Shown here one piece after another: positions 13,726 to 20,346 of a DNA stretch of 20,346 nt. How positions within the stretch are numbered: position 1 is the stretch's first letter; the number at the start of each line of letters is the position of its first letter. The notes under the pieces are model-generated. The model saw only the letters and a program-made list of their open reading frames with translations. It did not search any database and was not told where the DNA came from. Source of the DNA: an uncultured bacterium (GTDB lineage Bacteria; Verrucomicrobiota; Lentisphaeria; Victivallales; Victivallaceae). A program made the translations under genes and the position numbers. The stretch covers positions 1 to 20,346 of the forward strand of contig CASECL010000001.1 of assembly GCA_949286445.1 (NCBI GenBank), read 5' to 3'.

Positions 13726-16700
13726 ATGCAGAGATTTGACACGTCAGTTACCACAAATCAGAAAGTATATGACAGTGTATGCATCGGCGCATCCGGTGAC
13801 ATTTCTGTTATTTACTCCGGCAGTATTTCTGCCAACGCGGTTCTCACCATTACCGGAGGTACCGGAAACAGCCTGTCTTTTGAGGGGGTATCAAGCGCGG
13901 TACGGGGAGAATACTGGATCAATGAGATCCGCGGTGTTGACGTATATGACAGCAACTTCTATCTGTATTTTTCCAGCGGCACAATTGCGGTGAAAAATAC
14001 TACCTATGATCTGGTGAGCCGTGCCACGATTGGCGGTCATGCCACCGGAATACGCACTTCCGGAAAAATGACCGTCCAGGGCGATTTCGGCGGTGCGGTA
14101 ATCGCCGACGGCGGGGTGGAGGCCGATGACAGCGGTGTGATGGAGCCGTTGGTAAGTTCGCCCAAGGTTTACGGCATAAATACCGGCGATTTTTACGTCA
14201 CCGGGAAATTTTCCGGCAGCATAACAGTATTGAACGGAGCCGCGGAGGCAAAAGGTATTACCGCTTCATCGGTAACATTCGGGGATGATTTTTCCGGAAC
14301 AATTTCAGTAAAAGGGGTAAGTTCAGTATTTGCGATAAGTTCAAGAAACGCAGTTACTGCCGGGACATTTACTTCAGAAGCATTGCTGGAAAGTGTCGGA
14401 AATGTGGTATCCGGCATTGACGGATCAGCATTAAGTTTGGATAACTTTTCCGGCATTTGCCGGGTGGTCGGTACCGGAAAGTATCCCCGGCCGTATTCCG
14501 GATCGTCCTCCGGATTCAGTGCCCGTACCGGAAATATTGAAATAAACAGTTTTTCCGGCGTGCTGTCAGTTTCCAATTCGATAACCAGTTATGGATTTTC
14601 CGCGCCGGGAATGATAAGCGGAACAGGCGGAAGTACGGCGATAACAATAGAAGAAAATGGAATTATCGCGGTATTTTCCACTCTGGCCGACAGCTCAGTT
14701 TACGGCATGACTGCTGCCGGAATAAATCTTACCTGCGAAGGAACCGTGTTTGCCGGCTATCTGGGAAGTGATTACTATTTGCAGAATGACGTGGTTGTCG
14801 CGATGCTTGAAGATTACCGGGTGAACCGCTCCTCAAGTGAATATGCCGGTCTGTTGACCGGAGCGGCAGTTTCTGCGGATGCGTCAATTTATGCGATAAG
14901 ACTTTCCCAGACCGGCAGTGCGGGAGTTTCGGCAAATACGCTTAATCTGGCGTCGAGTGCCATTGTGTTCGGCAATGTTGAATTATTCCGCACCGCAGGT
15001 GGGGCGGCAAGTTCGACGGTGACTGTTGCCTCCGGAGCGGAAATATTCGGCAGCATATCCACCGGGAATGCGGATGACAGTATAAGTATGTACGCCGGAG
15101 CCATGGTGTCCGGAAATTTGAATTCAGGACTTGGAAACGATGTTCTGAATTTGTACGGAGACCAGAGCGGAGACGGCCGATCCGGGGTGATCGGCGGGAA
15201 TATAACAAGCCTGAAAAATATTGTGGTTTACGGCGGCGAATGGATCGTAAGTGGAACAATTTCCGGGTACAGTGCCGTGTCTGGAGGTGTGCAGAGTCTG
15301 GTGATTGAAACCGGGGCGGTTTTTGCCGCCGGGAATTTTGCCGGTCAGACGGTTTCCGGCGGAGGAACGCTGAAAATAAACGGCATTGGCAACAGTGTTG
15401 CTTTCAGCGATTTCAACGGCAGTCTGATTTTGGGAAAAGATGCCGGGATGACTCTGAATTCATACTCAAATACCTTGATAGACAGTATCTGTTTTGATAT
15501 TACCGGCGGCCGTGATACCTCTGATGTCGTATCCGTTGACGGCTGGGGCGGGCTTGAGGTGAATAAAATTTATTGCCTTAATGGGGGGAATTACATCTCA
15601 ATTGAGCTCGGTACAGTAAATATTTTTGATGATGTTTATTACAAAGCAGTAGTGGAAGACGGCGACCTGCACTTCAAAAGCGCAGTTAAAAATGAACAGT
15701 TTTTTATTTCCGGAACGGATTCCGCTGATGCCGGATTTCACAGCGATGTATTGGGAACCGCGTCGGACGGAGTTGTTCAGCTCAATGTTTCCTCCGGGGA
15801 AATATTGCGTGCTTTTTATGGGGCAGGCGGCGGAGCGGAAGATGTGACAACTGCCCGGATTACCCTTTCCGGCGGAGAATATTCGGGAGCTCAATTGTAT
15901 GGGGGGATGTATTCCAATGGAACTTCCGGAGTGGCAAAAAATATTGTTTTTACCGTGGCTGTGGATAATGAGGCATCCAGGATTATCGGCGGCGGTGTTG
16001 CCGCGGATTACGGAGATAAAGAGCTCGTAACAGACTCGATTTTGCTGAATATAAAAGCAAATTGCAGTGAACAGAGCTGGATTTACGGATCTGCCAGGGT
16101 GGAGGGTACGGCCAGCACTCTGGTTTCTGTCGGCAGCGTGTCAGTGCAGGTGGACGCAGCAACCAGAATTGGCAATCTGGTCGGCGGAGGACGGGTGGGA
16201 AATGCCAATGGATCATTGTCGAATAATAATACTGAGATATTGATTACCTCCTCCACCGTAAGCGGTTCTGTCTTTGCCGGAGCTTATGTCTATCTGGGAT
16301 CGGCGGCGGTAAACGGCACATGTACAGTTGATATATCCGGCAACAGTGTGGTAAACGGCGGCGTATTCGGAGGCGGAGTAGTGTCCCCGTCCGACGGCTC
16401 CGGACGTGAGCGCAAATTGGTTATTCAGAACAGCAGAATTAATATAACCGGTTCCACCGTTCAGGGAAATGGTATTTTCGGCGGCGGTTATGTCGCCGGA
16501 GCTGGGGCTTATGAAACGGTTGAAAATTCTGTAATCAACTTGAATAGCGGAGCCGTAGCCGGATTCTGTGTCTTCGGTGGCGGATTTGCCGCGGGTGGGG
16601 GCAGCAGTGCGGTAGGAAATGTAAGCATCACAATTGATGGAGCCAGTGTAAAATACGGTGATATTTTCTGCGGCGGTTATGTTTTCAGCTCCGGCGGCAC

Positions 16701-17301
16701 GGCAACCGTCGGCAATGTGGAACTGGTGGTGAAATCCACTGCCAATGTTGAAACCAATATTTACGCCGGAGGATGTGCACTGAGTACCGGAGCTGATATA
16801 AGTGTGGACAGCAGCCGGATTATCTTTGAAGGAGTTAATCCGTTTAACGGCAATGTTTACGGCAATGGATACGGTTTATCCTCGGACAACGTGGGATTTT
16901 CCCAGGTGCAGTTCAGATCGTACGAAGGGAATTTTGCCGGGAATATTGACAGTGCTTTTAATGACATAAGTTTCACGGTAGGATCATCATCAGTGAGCGG
17001 AGTGGTATTTACCGGAAACAGCGGACTTCTGAGTTCGGCACTGGATAATATCGGGGTGGATACTTCACAGGTGACCTATTCGTCCGGGGCGGATTTGGGG
17101 GTGTTTGATCTGACTTCCGGGGTGATTGATTTTTCCATTCTGACACTTGACGGAGCAGCGGTAAGTGAAGACAATTCCCCGACCGCCGGAAGCTGGTCGC
17201 TGGTTTGGTCGGAAACGGAGTCGGGCCTGCGTCTGGCGGGATATGATAAAGCCTTGGCGTACAAGGAAGATGATAATTACAGAGTTTTCTGTCTGGCTTG
17301 A
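13726..17301 (+). CDS. Giant Gly/Ser-rich beta-helix repeat protein, probable cell-surface or secreted
   Basis: I do not recognise a family. The 1191 residues are rich in Gly, Ser, Val, Ala and Asn, with almost no Trp or Lys. Alternating hydrophobic and small residues (for example FSGSITV, FSGTISVKG) suggest stacked beta strands. Residues about 440-490 include GNADDSISMYAG and GLGNDVLNLYGD, which recall RTX- or AIDA-like passages. From residue 697 to 1050 a motif like IFGGGYV recurs 12 times at a period near 32 residues (697, 724, 753, 786, 818, 849, 880, 917, 949, 980, 1012, 1044). The N terminus, MQRFDTSVTTNQKVYDSVCI, has no Sec signal, and no C-terminal autotransporter barrel, PEP-CTERM or LPXTG is present. 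AGGAG (13711-13715) stands 10 bases before ATG 13726; a TTG at 13717 is less likely. Only 35 bases separate it from the PqqD-like gene. Confidence 0.85.
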   Translation: MQRFDTSVTTNQKVYDSVCIGASGDISVIYSGSISANAVLTITGGTGNSLSFEGVSSAVRGEYWINEIRGVDVYDSNFYLYFSSGTIAVKNTTYDLVSRATIGGHATGIRTSGKMTVQGDFGGAVIADGGVEADDSGVMEPLVSSPKVYGINTGDFYVTGKFSGSITVLNGAAEAKGITASSVTFGDDFSGTISVKGVSSVFAISSRNAVTAGTFTSEALLESVGNVVSGIDGSALSLDNFSGICRVVGTGKYPRPYSGSSSGFSARTGNIEINSFSGVLSVSNSITSYGFSAPGMISGTGGSTAITIEENGIIAVFSTLADSSVYGMTAAGINLTCEGTVFAGYLGSDYYLQNDVVVAMLEDYRVNRSSSEYAGLLTGAAVSADASIYAIRLSQTGSAGVSANTLNLASSAIVFGNVELFRTAGGAASSTVTVASGAEIFGSISTGNADDSISMYAGAMVSGNLNSGLGNDVLNLYGDQSGDGRSGVIGGNITSLKNIVVYGGEWIVSGTISGYSAVSGGVQSLVIETGAVFAAGNFAGQTVSGGGTLKINGIGNSVAFSDFNGSLILGKDAGMTLNSYSNTLIDSICFDITGGRDTSDVVSVDGWGGLEVNKIYCLNGGNYISIELGTVNIFDDVYYKAVVEDGDLHFKSAVKNEQFFISGTDSADAGFHSDVLGTASDGVVQLNVSSGEILRAFYGAGGGAEDVTTARITLSGGEYSGAQLYGGMYSNGTSGVAKNIVFTVAVDNEASRIIGGGVAADYGDKELVTDSILLNIKANCSEQSWIYGSARVEGTASTLVSVGSVSVQVDAATRIGNLVGGGRVGNANGSLSNNNTEILITSSTVSGSVFAGAYVYLGSAAVNGTCTVDISGNSVVNGGVFGGGVVSPSDGSGRERKLVIQNSRINITGSTVQGNGIFGGGYVAGAGAYETVENSVINLNSGAVAGFCVFGGGFAAGGGSSAVGNVSITIDGASVKYGDIFCGGYVFSSGGTATVGNVELVVKSTANVETNIYAGGCALSTGADISVDSSRIIFEGVNPFNGNVYGNGYGLSSDNVGFSQVQFRSYEGNFAGNIDSAFNDISFTVGSSSVSGVVFTGNSGLLSSALDNIGVDTSQVTYSSGADLGVFDLTSGVIDFSILTLDGAAVSEDNSPTAGSWSLVWSETESGLRLAGYDKALAYKEDDNYRVFCLA

Positions 17302-17336
17302 GAAAATGTGGAAGACAAGGAGTATAAAGAATTGTT

Positions 17337-17594
17337 ATGCAGATAAATCCGGTAATCGTTTTTCGGGAGGAATTTGACGGCAGCGGTGTTTTGTTTGATC
17401 CGGACAGCGGGGAGGCATTTGAACTTTCTGATGTCAGCACCCTGATATGGAAAGGTTTGCGCGACGGATTGGACAAAGCGGCCATTCTTGAACGTCTGGC
17501 GGCCGCCTGTGAGGATGGCATTCCTCCGGAGGCGGGGCGTGATTTTGATGAATTTGTCGATCAGCTTGAGGCAAAGGGGTTGGTGCGTCCTTGA
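17337..17594 (+). CDS. PqqD-like peptide-binding protein (RRE-type chaperone)
   Basis: This 85-residue protein has the length and pattern of PqqD-family proteins, which bind leader peptides and present them to modifying enzymes. The pattern is INPVIVFREEFDGSGVLFDP, then SGEAFELSDVSTLIWKGL (a strand pair and a helix), a helix with DKAAILERLAAACEDG, and a final helix DEFVDQLEAKGLVRP. The opening REEFD..VLFDP..G.AF.L resembles, from memory, ScmD of the SynChlorMet cassettes. AAGGAG (17317-17322) is 14 bases from the ATG, a little long. Its stop overlaps the kinase start as TTGA, so translation is likely coupled. The partner peptide is unknown; the upstream repeat protein or an unseen small peptide are candidates. 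Confidence 0.82.
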   Translation: MQINPVIVFREEFDGSGVLFDPDSGEAFELSDVSTLIWKGLRDGLDKAAILERLAAACEDGIPPEAGRDFDEFVDQLEAKGLVRP

Positions 17595-18472
17595 AAAGCA
17601 TGGATATGACACTGCCGATTGCTTCCGGCGGCGAGTGTGTCTGGCGGGGAATGGATGAAACTGCGCTGGCATATTTACGGATGATGAGTTTTTACATGTC
17701 CTGCCCTTTGAGTTTTTCAGCTGATTCGGACAAAACGGACGACGAAGTGTGTCTGGTGTTGCGTCCGGCCCCGGAACAGGGCAGAAAAGTGGAAATTTTC
17801 TGGCCGTATGGTGTCGGTGTCCGGCGCAGCGGCGGACGTAATGAGGTGTATTTGCGCCGGGTGGGATTGACCGCAAGCCGGACGGTGGGGTTTATTATCC
17901 GTCAAATATTTCATCTGGGCATATTGCCGAAATTATCCAGTCACGCGGTTCTGGTGCACGGCGTTCTGGCTTCGTTCCGCAATGAAGGATGCCTGATCTG
18001 CGGTGCGAGTGGAATGGGTAAATCTACTTTGTCCCGCCGTTTCACCGGGGATTGGGAAGTGTGTGCGGATGACTGTGTGCTGATCAGCCGGATGGATAAC
18101 GGGGATTACTGGGCACAGCCGGTGCCGACATGGAGTTTGTGGTATGCTGATGATCCGCCGCCGCCGCGGGTTTTTGACTGCGGCAGGATGGTTCCTTTGA
18201 AAAGAGTTTTTCTATTGAAAAGAGGACCTGAAACAGAAGTTGCCAAACTGGAAAAACGGGGAACTTTTATTTCCGAAGCAACCAGTTCAATTATGAATTT
18301 TGCCGATATTGCCACCGTTGATCTCCCGGCGGAGGAACGCAGAAGAGTATTGAAGCTGACTTTTGATTTCGGGTACCGCATGGCGGAAGAACTGCCGTTT
18401 TACCGGCTGATTGCTCCGCTGGACCGTGAATTTCAGGGGGAGATGGAGAAACTGCATGAAGTCAAGTCCTGA
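17591..18472 (+). CDS. HPr-kinase-like P-loop kinase (HprK-related, ScmC-like)
   Basis: This 293-residue protein resembles the C-terminal kinase fold of HPr kinase/phosphorylase as found in peptide-modification cassettes. LVHGVLASF (121-129) precedes the P-loop GASGMGKST (138-146). CADDCVLI (158-165) supplies acidic residues for Mg2+ and catalysis, and AQPVPTWSLWY (175-185) followed by MVPLKRVFLLKRGP (200-213) is typical of the HprK-related proteins that accompany PqqD homologues. HprK-like proteins in some lasso-peptide clusters phosphorylate the peptide, so a Ser/Thr kinase acting on an exported polypeptide is inferred. No PTS HPr context is present. The TTG start at 17591 lies 10 bases after AAAGGGG and overlaps the PqqD-like stop; ATG 17600 is the alternative. 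Confidence 0.82.
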   Translation: MKSMDMTLPIASGGECVWRGMDETALAYLRMMSFYMSCPLSFSADSDKTDDEVCLVLRPAPEQGRKVEIFWPYGVGVRRSGGRNEVYLRRVGLTASRTVGFIIRQIFHLGILPKLSSHAVLVHGVLASFRNEGCLICGASGMGKSTLSRRFTGDWEVCADDCVLISRMDNGDYWAQPVPTWSLWYADDPPPPRVFDCGRMVPLKRVFLLKRGPETEVAKLEKRGTFISEATSSIMNFADIATVDLPAEERRRVLKLTFDFGYRMAEELPFYRLIAPLDREFQGEMEKLHEVKS

Positions 18473-19091
18473 AAACGACGGAATGAAAAAAAAATCTGCT
18501 GTTTCCGGTTTGCCGACGGCAAGGAAAAGTGATTTCCTGTACCGGGGCGAGAGTATGCGCATGGTTTTCCGTGACGGAGACGGCATATTGATAGAGGAGT
18601 GTGATTTTCCGGAGCTGTGTTCCGGAGATATTGTCTGTTTTACGCTGGGGAAAATACGGGCGGTTCACCGGCTGGTGGACGCCGCCTCAGGTCTCACCGG
18701 GGGGGATAACAATATAGTATATGATTCGGAAAAGTTAACTCCGGAAACTTTTATCGGACGGGTAAGTGCATTCCGGCGGGGAGAAAAGATTTTCCCGGTG
18801 ACCCGCGGCAGAAGAGGCATGCGAGAATACCGTTTGCATCAATTCCGTCTGCGGCTGCGCCTGACCGGAAGAAGAATATTGGCTCCTTTGCGGCTGGTTA
18901 CCGGGTATATTGCCGGGATGATCTGCCGCCCGAAATTGGAAAAATATGGTGACAGGGAAGTGCTTTACTGGTGCGGCAGGGTATTGGCAAGCCGGAGTGG
19001 AAACGGGAAAATAAATATTCGCGGCGGCTGGGCACGGCTATTTCCCGGCGCGCAGATCAGGAAGTATTTTGAGAAAAAAGGGAATAATTAG
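18456..19091 (+). CDS. S24/S26-type peptidase with Ser-His dyad (Sec11/SipW-like), no clear membrane anchor
   Basis: The 211-residue protein carries a signal-peptidase-like core. YRGESMRMVFRDGDGILIE (29-47) holds the nucleophile Ser33. SGDIVCF (56-62) is the second strand, AVHRLVD (69-75) puts His71 where SipW/Sec11 enzymes have His instead of the bacterial Lys, and GGDNNIVYD (82-90) plus FIGRV (99-103) complete the family pattern. Unlike membrane signal peptidases it has no hydrophobic segment before the Ser; the C-terminal 100 residues are very Arg-rich (RLHQFRLRLRLTGRRI), with only a weak hydrophobic patch near 137-146. GGAG (18445-18448) is 7 bases before ATG 18456; that start overlaps the kinase gene by 17 bases. 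It probably trims a partner of the cassette in the cytoplasm or at the membrane face; this is inference. Confidence 0.75.
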   Translation: MKSSPENDGMKKKSAVSGLPTARKSDFLYRGESMRMVFRDGDGILIEECDFPELCSGDIVCFTLGKIRAVHRLVDAASGLTGGDNNIVYDSEKLTPETFIGRVSAFRRGEKIFPVTRGRRGMREYRLHQFRLRLRLTGRRILAPLRLVTGYIAGMICRPKLEKYGDREVLYWCGRVLASRSGNGKINIRGGWARLFPGAQIRKYFEKKGNN

Positions 19092-20346
19092 TCTTTTATT
19101 CCGGGTGCTTCCGGAGGATGGATTTTCCGGTATCTCAGGAAATGGATACGGCGGGGAAACGGGGGGGGAGTCTGAACGTGCCGGAATCCTGGATGTTGTG
19201 AAAATGCTCCGGCCGGAACTCCGGCGGCATCGCGGATTGATCATTTTACTGCCGGTAATTACGCTGTTTATGGCCGGATGCGCCACTGTGCTGCCGTTTC
19301 TTCAGCGAAAACTTATTGACTTACTGGTGAATAAGGACCGGACAACCCTGTTGATTATGCTGTTGACCGTAGGAACAGTGCTGGTTTTAAAGAGCCTTTG
19401 TGAACTGCTGGAGGGGTATTTAGCCGGGAGACTTGAAAATGTTCTGAGTCTGGAATTGCGGGAACGGATTTACCGGCATCTGCTGCAGTTGCCGAACAGT
19501 TTTTTTGCCCGTCGCGGAGGAGGGTATCTGTCCGGACGGGTATTTGAGGATGTTGCCGGGGTAAGGATGCTTTTTTCCCGGCAGCTGCTGCGGACGTTTT
19601 CCGGAGTATTGAGTTTCGGAGGAGGAATAATTATGCTGCTGGTTATGGACTGGCGGCTGGTGCCCGGGCTGTTGCTGGTATGGCCGCTGGTTTATTACTG
19701 CGGGCGGAAATTTTACCGGGCGCATTACCGGCTGCACCTGAGCCGCGGCGAGGCATACGCCGAAGCTCAGGGCGAGATGCAGCAGACTTTGTCCCATATC
19801 AATCTGGTGAAATCCGGCGCAAGGGAATCCGTAATGCGCCGGGAGATCAGAAAACGGATGAACCGGATTTACCGGATTCAGCTGGAAGTTTTGAAGTTAA
19901 CCGCGTTATTCGGCAGACAGCTGCGATTACTGCCCGGACTGGTGCGTATGATTTACCTGGGGGTCGGAGCGTATCTGGTGGTGGAGGGAAAGTGGTCGCT
20001 GGGATTTCTCTGGGCGGTGCAGGGGTATTTGAATATGGTTATCGTCCCGGTGCAGAATGCGGCATTTCTCGGGCTGCAAATGCAGCAGGGGATGGCGGCG
20101 GCAGGAAGATTGTGCCAGCTCTTTGCCATACTGCCGGAAAAAAATCTTGACAGCGGAATAAAGGTGGAAAAACTTTCCGGCGGTATAGAGTTTAAGAATG
20201 TATTTTTTTCCTTTGAGGGGGCCGGGTGTTTCCTCAATGGCGTCAACCTCAAAATTTCTCCCGGTGAACATGTGGCAATCGTGGGAGAAAGCGGCAGCGG
20301 AAAGAGTACACTGCTGTCGCTGCTGGTAGGTTTTTTCCGGCCACAG
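19069..20346 (+). CDS. ABC exporter, fused permease/ATPase, N-terminal part (cut by window edge)
   Basis: The open frame continues past the right edge; 426 residues are seen from the TTG at 19069. Membrane segments are visible in GLIILLPVITLFMAGCATVL, LLIMLLTVGTVLVLKSL, VLSFGGGIIMLLVMDWRL, LLLVWPLVYYCG and MIYLGVGAYLVV, a type I exporter domain. The ATPase then begins with IEFKNVFFSFEG, and Walker A GESGSGKST spans 406-414; the rest is outside. No C39 peptidase precedes the membrane domain, so any leader would have to be removed by another protein, perhaps the peptidase just upstream. The start is uncertain. TTG 19069 has AGGAAG at 19059-19064 and overlaps the peptidase gene by 23 bases; GTG 19198 and ATG 19204 lie close to the conserved domain. 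An eight-G run at 19161-19168 sits in the N-terminal part. Confidence 0.88.
   Translation, partial: MRKKGIISLLFRVLPEDGFSGISGNGYGGETGGESERAGILDVVKMLRPELRRHRGLIILLPVITLFMAGCATVLPFLQRKLIDLLVNKDRTTLLIMLLTVGTVLVLKSLCELLEGYLAGRLENVLSLELRERIYRHLLQLPNSFFARRGGGYLSGRVFEDVAGVRMLFSRQLLRTFSGVLSFGGGIIMLLVMDWRLVPGLLLVWPLVYYCGRKFYRAHYRLHLSRGEAYAEAQGEMQQTLSHINLVKSGARESVMRREIRKRMNRIYRIQLEVLKLTALFGRQLRLLPGLVRMIYLGVGAYLVVEGKWSLGFLWAVQGYLNMVIVPVQNAAFLGLQMQQGMAAAGRLCQLFAILPEKNLDSGIKVEKLSGGIEFKNVFFSFEGAGCFLNGVNLKISPGEHVAIVGESGSGKSTLLSLLVGFFRPQ
19161..19168 (+). repeat. Run of eight G in the 5' part of the ABC exporter gene
   Basis: Eight consecutive G lie 31 codons after the proposed TTG start. In the present frame they encode Thr-Gly-Gly-Glu. 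With nine G, an ATG at 19118 (directly after GGAGG at 19113-19117) would join the transporter frame; with eight G that frame stops at 19199. Such tracts are prone to slippage and to sequencing error. Confidence 0.6.

Noticed and set aside
13726..17301. Autotransporter (type V) or PEP-CTERM surface protein
   Set aside because: No C-terminal beta-barrel, no PEP-type or LPXTG-type end and no Sec signal are visible, so these labels are not supported.
17591..18472. Genuine HPr kinase/phosphorylase (hprK) controlling carbon catabolite repression
   Set aside because: There are no ptsH or other PTS genes nearby, the sequence around the P-loop follows the PqqD-associated relatives, and the neighbours point to a peptide-modification cassette.
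19118..19201. A 27-codon frame (ATG after GGAGG) before the ABC exporter, as a possible precursor peptide
   Set aside because: The GGAGG touches the ATG with no spacing, and the region also encodes the N-terminal part of the exporter in another frame. It is better treated as a start/frameshift question.

Overview
The window looks like a chromosomal segment of a Gram-negative bacterium of the PVC group. Lentisphaerota (Victivallis-like) is my best guess. The reasons are a LacI regulator coupled to a Gfo/Idh oxidoreductase, a DUF4886 SGNH-like secreted protein, the tagaturonate epimerase/KDG kinase pair, and a very long Gly/Ser-rich beta-helix protein without an autotransporter domain. The taxonomy is inferred from gene types only; there is no rRNA here to confirm it.

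Left part (1-3.3 kb, minus strand): a LacI-family regulator and a Gfo/Idh/MocA-type oxidoreductase (cut by the left edge) share an ATGA stop/start overlap. A PurR-like palindrome lies just upstream and probably mediates autoregulation. A 0.78-kb gene-free stretch with an orphan terminator-like hairpin follows. Then comes a stand-alone FabB-type ketoacyl-ACP synthase with a good extended -10 promoter.

Centre (3.3-8.0 kb, plus strand): a tight run of five genes encodes an RsmB/NOP-type m5C methyltransferase, a TrmL-type tRNA 2'-O-methyltransferase, a small membrane protein, a UxaE-type tagaturonate epimerase and a KdgK-type sugar kinase. It ends at a perfect 13-bp hairpin. The last two genes are steps of hexuronate catabolism travelling with RNA-modification genes. 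From 8.0 to 13.5 kb come a secreted DUF4886 protein, asd (lysine/threonine/diaminopimelate pathway) with its own promoter and a structured leader, an MsbA-like ABC exporter, and a convergent CaCA cation/Ca2+ exchanger.

Right part (13.7-20.35 kb, plus strand): this is the most interesting region. A 1191-residue protein with a 12-fold repeat of about 32 residues and no recognisable signal peptide is followed by four closely packed genes. These encode a PqqD-like peptide-binding protein, an HPr-kinase-like P-loop kinase, a soluble-looking Sec11/SipW-type Ser-His peptidase, and an ABC exporter cut by the right edge. PqqD, kinase, protease and exporter are the parts expected of a RiPP-like or peptide/protein modification-and-export pathway. 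The giant repeat protein is a candidate substrate. The cassette resembles, from memory, the ScmC/ScmD part of the 'SynChlorMet' cassettes, but no radical SAM enzyme lies within the window.

Three promoters (fabB, asd, repeat protein) share the form TTGNNN-17-TATATT, which suggests ordinary housekeeping sigma-factor transcription. No tRNA, rRNA, CRISPR array or insertion sequence was recognised.
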